Below are positions 34,368 through 46,375 of a DNA stretch of 64,000 nt, one piece after another. The position numbers and the translations under genes are program-made. The first letter of the stretch is position 1; each line of letters begins with the position of its first letter. Under the pieces are notes generated by a model. That model made no database searches and was not told the origin of the DNA. It saw only the letters and a program-made list of their open reading frames with translations. The stretch is from positions 8,490,501-8,554,500 of the forward strand of contig JAILWY010000011.1 of assembly GCA_022113835.1 (NCBI GenBank), read 5' to 3'. This stretch comes from Atopsyche davidsoni (lineage: Eukaryota; Arthropoda; Insecta; Trichoptera; Hydrobiosidae).

Positions 34368-37318
34368 CTGGAAATCAGTGGCATTAACAATGAAAATATC
34401 AACACATATTAATGACATTAGCAATATTAATAAAGTCTTACTTTTGGTCATCGGGGAAGTACAACAGAGCCAGCAAGCTGGGGTCCGTGAAGGCCGCCTC
34501 CGCCGACAGGAAGGCGCTCCTCGAGGACACGAGCGCTTCCATCAGCCGGCCACTCTTCAGGTGCTCGCCCGTGATCTCCACATTCTCCACCGCATCATAA
34601 ATGCAGGCGCCCACTTCGTCATTTATCACGATGTTTGATATCTCTCCTGGACACAAAAGGAGGCATTGTTAAAGTAAGAAACATAGTCGATTACAGCCTG
34701 GACTCTCAATTTAAAGATTATAGAGGTTAGGGAGGTAGCTGCGAGAGGTAGCTGATTATCACAACTCCATCTTATAGCATCTCATCAACGATAAGGTTAA
34801 ATTCTATGGTTACTGACAAAATTAGAAGAATTCAACACACCCAGCAGCTGTGCAAGAGATCGGAGAGTAATCTTGGCAGAGGTGACTTGCTCGATGGTGC
34901 GTATCCTCACCAGAGCATCCAGCTCCCACCTCCTGGGAGACACTGTGATCAGCGTGTCCACCACAGCACCAGGAATTACCTCCTGAATATCACAAGTCAC
35001 GTTATCAAAAAAATAGAAAACAAATATTAGCATTTAATAATAAGTATTAATCATTATTGAGCACCTGATCGGGGATCCCAATGAGCAGCCGAAGCTGTGC
35101 CAGGAAGTAACCCATAACCTGCTTTGTGGGTGGTTCATATGTAGGCACGGTCTCCACCCCACTCAGCAGCTCCTCGCACACAGCTACCGGCGGGTTGCCG
35201 ATGAGGACGCCGCCCCAGCGGGGAGACAAAAACGCTTCCATAACACCATTGGCGCGGATACCTTTGCAAAATATTCACACATTTATATTAAGAGTTAGAA
35301 ATCAAAAGCTAATCGGCCAAAAGTTCTGACCGTTCTGATCGTGATTTAGATACTTCTGGCGATTGCGCCGGTGATTACTGGAATTTAGCCGATTCTTTTA
35401 TGGTGAAATATTTTTTATAGTCTAAAGATAATTGAGTTGTGATGCAGACCTGCTTGGGTGTAGATGTGTATCGGGGCCTGCTCGCAGGGCGGCACATACA
35501 GCACAAGGTTGAGGCTGGGGTTCTTGGAGATGTGCGAGGCCAGCTTTTTCTCTAGCGGGGTGATGATGTGCGGCAGCACCTCCTCGGCCAGGGCGTAGTG
35601 GCGTCTGAAGATGCTGTCGTCCGGCACCTGTCCAATAACCAACCATATTGCTGTAAATATTTTTTACCATTTTTCATAAAAATTTAAATCAGACATAATG
35701 TAAATACACGAATATCTCATAGTCTGATGATTCAAGAGTCGCTGTCTTCTAAAAAATACTCACTCTTGTCTTGTCGTTTGCAAGGGAATTTCAAACTAAA
35801 TCTGCATTTCTGAAAAGGAGTCTTCGGGAGTCATGAGTTGGCACGTGTCTGCAGCTCACCTGTCTGGGGTTGAAGTCCAGCTGCACGAAGTAGAGCCACT
35901 GTGACTTGAGGGTGAAGTTGTGGAGGGCGCTTAACTCCAACACAAATGGCTCCAGATATTCTGCGGTGAAGAACGATTCAATATTTATATAAAAGAAATA
36001 ATAGACTAACAGCTCAATTCAACTTAACCTACAATACAGGCCATCGCAGCCTGATGACTTCAAGGATACCCTAAGAATGGCTCCAGACAAAGGCCACCAA
36101 AACCTATGGACACTTATAAGGTAGAAGAGTCTCACGTTCGATAGCATGCCGGGGGCTCCAAAGCACCTTCAGGGCCTGCGGGTCAGGCACGGCAACGCTC
36201 AGCGTGATGTCCAGGGCTCTGGAGGGTGGTGCGCGCCGGCGTCCGGCCGCGTCGTGACGGGCCGCCGCGGGAGCCGCCATGGCCGCCACCGTGGCCTGCA
36301 GCGAGCTCTCCGCCAGCAGCCACGAGTGCAGCACCTGGCCCAGCTTTACAGCCGCTGGAAGACACCAACACCATAAATGAGTACTTAAACTTTTTAATAA
36401 ATATTTTTGAGAAACAATGAGAATTATACACAATAAAAATATAAAGTACCAAGACTGACTGGTTTTCCAACATAAATTTAGCCAAAAGGTTAGGAGATTA
36501 CAAAAAAACACATTATCATATTGATGATTATTATTTTGCAAATGGAAAATAAAAGACGGTTCAAGCTTACATGCTTCCGGAGAGAAAAGAACAACCCTGG
36601 CTGGCGTTACTCTCACAGCCTGCTTCAGCGAGGGCCACTCCGCTAGCACCAGAGACCCCGGGCCTCCGTCAACTGCCTGCAGACCTTTAGGACTGACGGA
36701 GAAGTCCTTGTGTAGTGTCTTGAATCTGAAGGTCAACTCATATACAGCTGAAAATAAAAAAATTATGAATAATCTTATAGATGTTCTGGTCGCTTGAAGC
36801 AAATAAGTACGTCATGCGTGAGCATCACTCGGAAAGCTGCGAACTTGACGCATATCCATCAATAAAATTGTGTCGAGTGTTATATAAATCTAAGCAAGAT
36901 TATATAATAAAGAAACGGTCACCACCGCTTGATGTTGACCAACAAAAATAAATATCTTCTTTATGCATACAAGAGTTTTGGAACTGCTTCTCCAGCTCCT
37001 CCTTGATGAGGTCTCCGCGCTCCTTGTCGAGGAAGGCCAGGTCGATGGCCATGGCGATCTTCATTGGGATGTCTTCCAGGCTGGAGATCCTGGCGTAGGG
37101 AAGTGTCACTCTGAAATCCCCAAATTTAATCAATTTCCTTCAGAAAATACAAATATTATTTTCATGATTACAAAAATAACTTATTTCAGTTACATGCATA
37201 AATATATATTTATATAAAGGGATGTACCTGTAGACTTCGGTTGTCTTCCACCACAGTGGCATCCCTACGAAGACCAGCACGGCAACGAAGGACATGCTGG
37301 CATACATCCTGATGGTCT
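34256..37318 (-). CDS. PIGS: GPI transamidase subunit PIG-S (exons 2-11)
   Basis: PIG-S is a structural subunit of the ER GPI-transamidase complex (with PIGK, PIGT, PIGU and GPAA1) that transfers GPI anchors to proteins. Minus-strand exons are 37318-37228, 37110-36971, 36747-36571, 36354-36136, 35960-35860, 35627-35450, 35261-35065, 34982-34841, 34646-34442 and 34367-34256. Every junction is GT-AG with matching phase, ending in TAG (34258-34256). The product is about 522 aa with the proposed first exon (human about 555). Hallmarks are a TM helix at residues 7-25 leading into P-L-W-W-K-T-T-E-V-Y-R, then L-P-Y-A-R-I, a large lumenal domain with S-P-R-W-G-G-V and P-P-T-K-Q, and a C-terminal TM helix after F-P-D-D-Q-K-Y-A-V-Y-I-P-L. 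Introns are 66-260 bp except the first. Longer open frames on both strands here are shadows. Confidence 0.95.
37228..37318 (-). CDS. PIGS: PIGS exon 2: N-terminal membrane anchor
   Basis: The acceptor CTCCTTGCCCGCAG is strong and leaves a phase needing one upstream base, so coding begins in an earlier exon. The in-frame sequence upstream of the acceptor has no ATG before a TGA, so translation cannot start there. A fallback start is ATG at 37307-37305. The exon encodes T-I-R-M-Y-A-S-M-S-F-V-A-V-L-V-F-V-G-M-P, a single TM helix with a basic cytosolic flank, as in other PIG-S proteins. Confidence 0.9.
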
Positions 37319-37555
37319 CTGCGGGCAAGGAGACCGAGTTCACATTAAAGAACTGATCATTCTGTCGAACATGAACTGTCTCGTAGCTATATCAACTATA
37401 TTGGTCATCAAGGGTGTCCTTATAATCATTACTACAGTTGTCGTGAACTTTTAAGTACTATATGCTACAAAATAATCCAAATATCATGCTTTTTTACAGT
37501 CGGTAGAATTTATTTTCATATGAATTGACATTTTTACCAACGGCTGCAATTCACA

Positions 37556-37877
37556 TTACGTCAATTGCTCTATTTTGAGTGTTAACGGTGTTGTGATATC
37601 ATTGATTGTGTATTGTTTAATCGTAGACCGGGTTATATTATAATATAAAGCGCTTTTGTCCTCAGTGTCAAATAGCCGACTTCTGAAGCGACGGGGCACG
37701 TTGGCCGGAGGCATCATCAAGTGAAGTGCTTCAGCTGCAAATGCTGTGATCTCGACATCTTCATTGTTAGATAAAATATTCTTGCGTTGCTTATTGTTGA
37801 CAGATGTGTCGCTAGCGCCATCTATGGGTGAAACCTTAAAACTTAGTTGCGCACCTAATATATATATATATTCCCAT
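37556..37877 (-). other. Stop-free minus-strand frame of about 107 codons, unidentified
   Basis: The frame is open from just after a TGA near 37880 down to TAA at 37558-37556. It begins behind an acceptor-like ATATTAG. The product contains the run D-V-E-I-T-A-F-A-A-E-A-L-H-L and then P-P-A-N-V-P-R-R-F-R-S-R-L-F. I do not recognise it. It could be a terminal exon, a retrocopy fragment or chance. The only internal ATG start gives about 42-50 residues. Confidence 0.25.
37811..37828 (-). promoter_or_regulatory. CTCF-like insulator motif
   Basis: Minus strand CCATAGATGGCGCTAGC fits the conserved CTCF core (CCANNAGNNGGCGC, and the insect form AGATGGCGC). It is a single good site between the compact PIGS exons and the repeat-rich region. 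Assigned by motif match only. Confidence 0.45.
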
Positions 37878-38310
37878 CATTCTATTTGCGGAGATCTCCG
37901 CAGCATCAGCACCAGCTCCAGTCACGTGTTGTCACGCGCACTTCTGGGAAAAGCTCGCGAGCACGTGACGACTTGGCAGGACGCGGTGGGTTTTTTTTTT
38001 ATTCTTTATTGTCATAACCGATTTTTTGTCAGGCAATTCCTTTGCCAGACGTTGCGCGTATCGATATAGGTGCAAATAGGACACCAATTCCCGAAATACA
38101 CTCGTCTCGAGACTATCGCGGTGAGACATCATTAAAAATGATCTATACAAAAATGAAATATAACTTTTAATAAAATAACACAATAAATGACGCTATTGTG
38201 CCGTATTTGTTGATTTGAATGTTTGCCTGGCGGCATCGGCATTTTCGACAGCAACTTTTGTGAGTCCATGCCCGTGATGTGTTTATTCATGTCCAACCAT
38301 TCTATATTTT

Positions 38311-38510
38311 CTATAGACCGGTGGCGTGCCGCGAGTCCAAAATCAAGGGAAGCAATTTTATACACTGACAAAAATGAAAATATAATAACTCATTTCATAG
38401 AAAATTTAAATAAAAACATCACTTCAAGTATAGTATATATTTTTATTAAATATATTTTAGGGCAAGCAGTGCATGATTGCTTATACGGACCGCACGCCAC
38501 TGCTATTTAC
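38311..38510. mobile_element. 184-bp hAT-like MITE with 8-bp target duplication
   Basis: Ends CGGTGGCGTGCCGCGAGTCC (38319) and GGACCGCACGCCACTG (to 38502) are imperfect terminal inverted repeats. They are flanked by CTATAGAC (38311-38318) and CTATTTAC (38503-38510), a 6/8 target duplication. The interior is AT-rich and non-coding. Confidence 0.7.
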
Positions 38511-38554
38511 AATATCTCCAGAGACACAGCTTCATAAGTCTTTAATGAATAATT

Positions 38555-39030
38555 GATATGCACTCGAGTACAGCAGTGAACTGCGTGCCTCTGCTACAAT
38601 GCTTTTAGACCAGCGTTTTTCAACCTTTTTGAATACGCGACCCCTTTTTAAAAAATAAATCTGGCTACCCCAAAAGCCTAAGGGGTCGCGACCCGCAGCT
38701 TGAGAGACACTGCTCCAGATTGGCCGAGCATCCGGCGATCACAATCTCGCTGCGGATTGCAACAATTATCTCGAAATGCACTGCACTTATTGCAAGCAAT
38801 GCAGTTGGCATTGCTTCATCACATGCACGCCTTATTATACAACCCCACAATAGCGCATCGAAAGCAGAAAAATCGAAATATATTGATCACACGTTAAATC
38901 GATTTTTATGAAATGATCAGATATTTTATTCATATATAGCGATTCGAAGTCACGGTGGTTGTATTGGATACGGCGCCACAAAAAAATACACGAATTGAGA
39001 AACGCTGTTACACGAGGTGCTTACGTTCTT
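38555..39030. repeat. Dispersed repeat, copy 1 (interrupted by a MITE)
   Basis: Matches 61475-61785 in the same orientation (for example the shared CACATGCACGCCTTATTATA and GGATACGGCGCCAC). This copy carries the MITE at 38611-38712 and an AT-rich stretch at about 38880-38950 that the other lacks. Confidence 0.75.
38611..38712. mobile_element. 102-bp hAT-like MITE nested in a repeat
   Basis: CAGCGTTTTTCAACC at the left and GCTTGAGAGACACTG at the right are typical hAT-type termini. The inverted arms continue through GCGACCCCTT / AAGGGGTCGC. Flanking 8-mers TTTTAGAC and CTCCAGAT match only partly. Confidence 0.7.
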
Positions 39031-42000
39031 CCGACGCTCAAAACTATTTATTTAATATAATTAATTATAAAACAATACATGCATGTGATTTTACAATATA
39101 AAGCTGCATTCACACCATCGAAGGGTCAAGAACGCTTGTGAGTCACAAAACAGCATTATCTCCGGTAATGCAATGCATCGCGACTGCGGGCACAGTGCAT
39201 GTGATTATTATCATATTTAACACGTGAAACGACGAGAATAACCGTTGAAATATTTATGCGCCGGCACGCATCGCACGGACGGGGCGGAGTGCAGTCAATA
39301 AATCTGCATTGGGAGTCGTTGCGGCCACTTGACCCCCCGAGGGCATCCACAGCTGCATCGAGGCCTCCCCTCGCAGACGCAGACCATTAAATGCATATAT
39401 ATATATATTAAATAAATTTCTAGGGTGTTGTGCCGCGTTTTTATTCGAGATTTTCGTCGACTCGGCCTTGCTGCGTCTTATGTATTGAAAATGTTTATTT
39501 TTAATATAATTTATTTTTGAATACCAGGAAACGCATTGAATCGTGAATTAGCAATTTCAATATTGAGCTATTCTGTTTCCTGATCGTGTCTTTATTAAAA
39601 TTTGTATTAATTGTATTATTGAAGTATTAATGAAGTCGTTTTTAAATGCACATTTTAAACAATGCTCGGGGGTTAGATTTTTATTTATATAAATAAATGA
39701 TTATACAATAAAGATTTTAAAAATAATTTAGTTTAGAATAATATTCGGAGACTTGCCATTTGTTATGAAATATAAAATAGCATTTGCAGTGTCAGTGAGA
39801 GAATTAAAAAATACTCCGTGAAATATTTTCAAGTAAAATGTCGCGTTAAGTCAAAATATTCAACAAACAATGCACCTGACCTCGCGAAGGTCGACTTTTA
39901 TTATAAACGCGTCGTCTCCGGTTGTAGACCCATCCAAATATGAAGCCCAATAAAAAAAATCCGCAGACGAAAATGATGCCATGCATTTTACTTTTCCTTT
40001 TTTTGTGTGGGCGTGTATAAATAAATTATCCGTTTTCAATTGTACAATAATAACGGCGTGCTCCGAGTGTGGCGGGTCTCAACGGGCTATCTGCCAGAGA
40101 CGAGGCAAACAGCGCATTGTCAATTACCGGGGTCGGGTAATTTTTTTAAATTCGCACATCCGCAATTTGACATTAAATTGTAGAATCTTTCGTGCCGTTG
40201 TGTGGCACTTTACTCCTGTATACACGGTGTCGCGAAACTCACGTCAAGTAGAGATTATTGCGTCAGTGGGTGGAACGAGCTGCGGTGTTGTCATTTCCTT
40301 TTAACCGAGGGGTGTGAATCACACTATAGGTCCATGTTTGGACAAGAAATGAAACTCCATGAGGAAAAATGCAGTTCAAATAGATTACAGTTCAGCAAGC
40401 CAATGCCGGTGAAGGTAAATTCGGCGTTGGAGTCATAAATTTATGTGTAACGTTGTTGTACATGAAATAGTCTATTTTTGTATGTAAGACATTCAGTATA
40501 TAATTGCAAATTTGTATCAAAATGAATGCATATTTATTTATAATACATTTAAAATAGGCACTGAGTAATTTTTTTTACTTTGCGGTAGTAAATAGTGTGT
40601 ATTGTGTTTAATTATTTTTTTGGGAAATCACAGAAGTATTTTTAATATGACTGTGTTAATTGATGAATTTTAATTGCGGTATATTCAATTGGAATAAATA
40701 AGCCACAGGATTGCTACTTGCATTATTTGGTATATTATAAAAAAAAAAAAAAACAGGAAGGCCTTTTCTACAAAACATCAAAATACATGGATCGATTTAT
40801 TATTATAATTATAATAAATTTGAGTAGCCTCCTAGCCATGTTGCATTTATTAAAATAAAAATGAATTAATCCATTATTTATAGTAACATAGACAGTGTGG
40901 TGTACAGTCAACGACGTCGTCCATATCGGTCGTGTACTGTCGATTTTAAAATTACCTCACAGAAGCCCGTCTGGACAGATTAAATATGCATTTGTGTTGT
41001 GAACCAAAAATAATGGACGCGACCGTGAACTTTTAAAAGATTATGCAACGCATCCAAGAAAAAAAAAATAAAAAACCAAATTACATAACTATAAAGTTAT
41101 TTTAATAAAACATAACATAATTGCTGAGATTTTCCTTTGTCCGAGTTCCGCGATTATGATGGATCATGATTAGCATGCTAATTTCGTGCATACAATGTAT
41201 GTAAATTTTTTTAACTCGGCAGCCGCAGTACTTGTGATAATTAACAATGCATATCGTGTGTTGATAAATGATTTAGGTACCATTCTATATTTATCATTTT
41301 GGGTATTCCGAATTCCGGAGACGTGGCAAAATGTGCACAGCTCAACCCGCCTCCTGTCTTACTGTTCCGGTTTTTTTTTTTGTTGCTATTTTCGCTCGTA
41401 GAAAAGAATGAGTGATTGTGACTCTCGTGTGATGGAGATTGATGCTGCTGCAGTAATAGGTATCACGTTTCTCTGAATGACACGGCGGAGATTAAAATAA
41501 ACTGCATTGTAGTATGGCGGACAATAGGCATTAAATAATAAATAAACTCCATGCCTGCCATTGAGAACGGCGAGTGGTTTATGCATTTAATAGCGACCGT
41601 TACATGATATGGCCTATCGAGATATAAACACCGGGGAAAAGATATCGTGCTGGTGTGAAAATTTCATCAAAACCAAGTTGTATCGAGTTAATATTTATAC
41701 AAATAATCTCAAAAGGTATTGATTGCAATAACGCCCCCAGCAGCTCTAAAGCTTGCTCTGCCGCCGAAATCACCGCACGACACTCGAAAGTGCCTTATTT
41801 TAATTTTATTGACTATATTCTGTCGCACCCCATAACGTACGAAGGCTTTTTGTCGAATTAAAGCTATTAATTTCTATGGCACGCCACTGGACGCGAAGTT
41901 GGCTGTAGTTATTTTTTTAATTAATTAGCAAATGAAAAACCAACATCAGATACACTCAATCGATCGATTAACCGAATTATTATTTTTTCTTCATAAGCAT

Positions 42001-43984
42001 TGAAATCTGAATATCCGATACATTTTAATATGCAAATAAATCATGCAATTATATCATGAGTGATATGCATTATTCATAAATAATACAGTGTATGAGTAAG
42101 TGCAGAGAATGTAGGTTACGTCCTACACCGTGACACTGCTCCAGGTGTACTCCACGAGGCTGAACCCGCCTGTGCTGCTGAGGTCACCCCAAGGTCAAGG
42201 GGGTGCCCCATGGAGGCGATACCATCCCTAATAAATCACAGGAAGCATCCAAAGACCACACTGCCTCAGGAGCATTCTATCCACCAGGTCTGCAGAGGAC
42301 GCTTCAAGGTCAACGTAAGCACCAGCTAAATATATATATATTTTTCAATAGACCCCCAAAGAGCTTTCGCAGACTACACGCGTGGCAAATATTTATTTTA
42401 GAAAGTAATTCGGTAAATCTTCAGAACAAGAGGCGAGGCGCCAAAGATGATCATGATGATGGAGCACTCAGCGTCAATCTCTTGGATATTTTCTGTTTCC
42501 AATGTAATAGAGAATACGACTCTAGGCGTGTCCTCTGAAGATGCCAAATCGTTGTAAAAAAAAAAAAAAATCGGTTTGTGCCAAAATAACACTCGCTACT
42601 GACAAAATTATACTTTCTCAAATTTTGCTTCCATATTTACAAATATCTTGATAATTAATTATTTTTTTAGAGGAAGAGAACAACATGGCGTGAAATCGAT
42701 CGATCTGGTGATGTGGAGCAATCTGTTTATTTTGATAGATTAAGTGCACACACAAGCAAAAAAAAAACCTTAGATACCGTTTCTTGATCCGATACAATGT
42801 GTGAATCTCTTTCTTGCTCTTCACCTCCTTCTGCAGCAGAAGGCAGCACCGCCACGATTTCCGATAGCAATTAAAAAAAAAAAACAACGACCGGCCCTTT
42901 GAGTCTCTCCTTCATCGCAGGAAGTCAGGCTCGGGATAATATAAACGTCTTCTTCCAACGGATGCTGCACAATTGATTACACCACGATCACGGTCACGAG
43001 GCTTCTGATCGAATTCCTGGAGCGTTGACAATTCTCAAAGTTCACAGACGAGTCAGCTGACGACCAATTCTGCATAAATAAAAATATCCGTTATTAATTA
43101 CCTCGAAACTCGCCGTACGCCCATGAGTTATATACTATATTTAGTCGAGTTAAGAATTTCGTGTATTTTCTGACAACATGCGTCATTGCAGACACTGAAT
43201 GGGTTTTTTTTTTTTACATATATATATATATTTACGAATACGAGATAAAATTTAAGAATCATTTCGGTGAAGTTATTTTTGAATGTGTCCGGCAAATAAT
43301 TGAAAAGGGCAGACTGTGCGGTGAAGATTCGGTGACCTTGAAATATAAATATTTTAGATCTTAAAAGTGGTACAAAAGTTTAATTATACTCAAGTGGGTT
43401 ATAATGCGATTTTTCGTATATTCAATAGCAAATGGTCCAGTGACTGGGGCCACCCTGTATATTAAATCATCAGAATGCTAAGAATAATTGAGTCGCCTGT
43501 ATATAAGCGATAGTTTAATAATGATGTAATATTTTTCGAGAATTACCATGAGCTGTGCGGGTAATTAAGAGGGCTACTTTTTCAAAAATTCCGTTTTCAT
43601 TCACCAACCCGGACACCAGAGGTCTCTAGCGTAGCTTTCAATTGGAAACTGAATGACAGTTCTAGTTGGACTAAGTTTTGTTATTTATGGTCAATTATCA
43701 AAGAAGATTTTTTTTTTTTTAATATTTAATAAATTTATATTGTTGATTTTTCTTTTCAAATATTCAAAAAGGAATAAATATTTATAAACATTTTAAAATA
43801 ATTATTGTCATATTTAACTTATTGAAATTATGCTATAAAGCCACATTTCCATGGGATTTTTTTGTAAACTTTGCGTGAATTCAGTAAAATTGCAATAAAT
43901 CGACCACTACTTTACCTTTTTACAAAAAAAATTCCAAACAAGAAATATAAATATTCACACTGAAGTCAAAATCCGTTGTTGGAG

Positions 43985-44160
43985 GTTCCATATTTGAGTT
44001 TTTTGATCATTTTCTCGTACCTTTTGCGAAAAATCGAATGCACCAACCAAAAAAATTTAAATGCAAAAAGTTAGATAAATCCCTTCTTCCAAACGGAAGC
44101 TTTTTTTTATTTCTAATAAATACTCAATACTCTAAAAAAATCAGTTTTCAACATACAAAA
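43985..44160 (-). repeat. Dispersed family copy C (minus orientation, partial)
   Basis: The reverse complement contains GATTTTTCGCAAAAGGTACG followed by GAAAATGATCAAAAAACTC, matching the distal parts of copies at 45750-46290 and 60858-61392. Only the distal end is present. Confidence 0.7.
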
Positions 44161-44169
44161 ATAAAGTGA

Positions 44170-44302
44170 CATAATACATATATAAATATATATATATATA
44201 TAATATATATATGTATATATACACGCATATATATATATACATATATATATATACTTATATGTATGTATGTATATATATATATATATATATTTATTTATTT
44301 AG
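44170..44302. repeat. TA/TATG microsatellite
   Basis: About 130 bases of TA dinucleotide with TATG and TACA interruptions, ending in TTATTTATTTA. Confidence 0.9.
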
Positions 44303-44449
44303 ACATATGTATGTAAATTATAATAAAAAGGCCCAAATATATATAATGAAAACACACATCTCACCAAAAACATTTATTTATTATTAATTGAACAAATATA
44401 TGACACTGGACAGAAATCTGAACATTATACAGGTTATTTCTTTTCTTCT

Positions 44450-44725
44450 TCATCCAGTGCCTCTCTTCATTGGAGGCTTAGTAATGTGCAATTGTCCTTG
44501 TACTTGAAAATACCATTCGTGGTGGACGTTTATAGTAATATTCTGTTTTTTATCTATTTTCCAAAATTTTAATTTTTTGTTGAGAATTGCTTCTTCAACA
44601 CTTGTTCCCGATATTGATAGTGGATATTTTACTTCCACAATTTTATCACCACTAATTCCATCAGGTGTTGACGATCTATCAAAGGGACACAATTCTAAAA
44701 AAAGAAGGAATTTACTAACTGACAA
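44450..44725 (-). pseudogene. YqaJ-type PD-(D/E)xK nuclease fragment (TE fossil)
   Basis: A 91-codon minus-strand frame reads S-T-P-D-G-I-x-x-x-K-I-V-E-V-K-Y-P-L-S, the PD-(D/E)xK catalytic signature. About 45 residues later comes H-E-W-Y-F-Q-V-Q-G-Q-L-H-I-T, the YqaJ-family Y-x-Q-V-Q-G-Q motif. This alkaline-exonuclease/recombinase domain is common in insect transposable elements. The family continues after the H-I-T strand, but here the frame diverges to P-P-M-K-R-G-T-G and stops. The N-terminal part is also missing. It is therefore a truncated or frameshifted relic, not a host gene. Confidence 0.85.
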
Positions 44726-45749
44726 GATGATTATTCACGACAGTTTTCTTATTTTTCCTCCAATCGATTGATTTACAAGACACTAGTAATATATAAAATA
44801 AATTTACTCGTTTCGCTTTTGGATTCTTAGTATGTATATGAAAGCGAGTATTTTCTTGGCATTTTGAATTTTGTCACAAACTGTCCGTCGCCACTGTACA
44901 TGCAATTATGAATTTTTAGGTTAGACTTCGTTATGATCTTGACGAATATGGCCACACGACCAATGACTGTTAGACCAGGCATCCTCAACCTCCAGCCCGA
45001 AACACGTATTCCAAAGTGAAATATGCAAGAAATGTATATAGAAATCGACTTACTGATTCTCACCTTGATAACGTATTGAGAGTAGTGTGTAGCAATTATA
45101 AACCCGATTTTTCTAAAATAAAAAAGTTTTATCTCAATATCACACTAAATTTGAAATAGGCGTTTGGATATATTTAGGTTTTAAAGATTAAGATTTAATA
45201 CATGGGAAATAAGTGTAAAACCAAGTCCCCACTAACTAATTGCCTGAAAAAAGCCATTACTCAAAAATATTGCATGTGTGACTTGTAAGAAAAAAAATGT
45301 TGAGTATCACTGGGTCGGGTATTACGGTCGCAAATGCTCCTGTGTCGAAATTGTCATTTGTACAAAGTAGCTATGTTGCCAAATTGACATCTTAGAGAGA
45401 GACATGCTTTCAATGCAATGTTGCCAATTCTAACAACGACAAACGAGCACAGTAGCCTAAGCTGTCATCTGCTCCGTTCTCTATGGATCAAGCATGGCTG
45501 ACACGTCACAAATATTCTAAGTAGATTTTTAAATAAAATACATTTTTGTATTTTACTCGCAAAATACGCACAAATTTAATACAATTAATGTTTAAAAAGT
45601 GACATGATGAGCTTAAATATCTTTTTTAATAGATGTCAAGCCTTGTACAGCGATAAATCAACCAATAACGATTTTTAAATACCGAGAAACGAATTGGCGT
45701 CATGCTCGCTTGGAGGCTATCTCCGTTCTGCCAGAAATAGAGGGCCGTT

Positions 45750-46290
45750 TTACCTGGAGAAATCGTGTCATTTGATTTATTTAATTCTTAGTTTATTATT
45801 CTATTGATAGAGTTGATTTTCTTACAGAGTATTAAAAAAATATTAAATTATATTTATCTATTTTTTATTATTTAATTAACGTCCATTTTCAGGGTAAAAT
45901 AAAATCTTGAAGATGTTGAAAAATTGGATAAAATGACGACTTTTTAAAACCAAAGTTTGATAAAGATTTTTTTTTTTTAATTTTTAAATTAATAAGGCGC
46001 ACATGGTTTATATTTAATCTTTTAATTCCAATTGAAAAAAAGACTTTTAAATGTTAAGGATTCTTGGAAAATGTACCGGACGAATCTCACAATTCCTACA
46101 CTTCAATCGGAAAAACACACATTTATCATATTAATAGTAAATTTATAAGGAATAAAAATATATTGTGTTCGGAAGAAAGAATGTATCTAACTTTTTGCAT
46201 TAAAATTTTTTTGATTAGTGCAGTCGATTTTTCGCAAAATCGACCTGAAAATGATCAAAAAAACTCGAGAAGTGGGACTTGGCCCTTAAT
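45750..46290 (+). repeat. Dispersed family copy A
   Basis: About 540 bases, roughly 90% identical by eye to 60858-61392. Homology starts at TTACCTGG and ends after the AAAAAACTCGAGAAGTGGGA region. An open frame of about 80 codons is shared with copy B, but most differences are amino-acid changing, so it looks non-coding. Confidence 0.9.
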
Positions 46291-46375
46291 ACAAATCTTT
46301 TGAATATTAAATTTTGAATATTCAAGTGACTTTTAGGTCAAACTGTAGATAACCGAAAAATAATTATTATTCAAC

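Noticed and set aside
46064..46303. 79-codon frame shared with the copy at 61167-61454
   Set aside because: The first codon is TTG, not ATG. Differences between copies are mainly amino-acid changing, so the frame shows no sign of selection.
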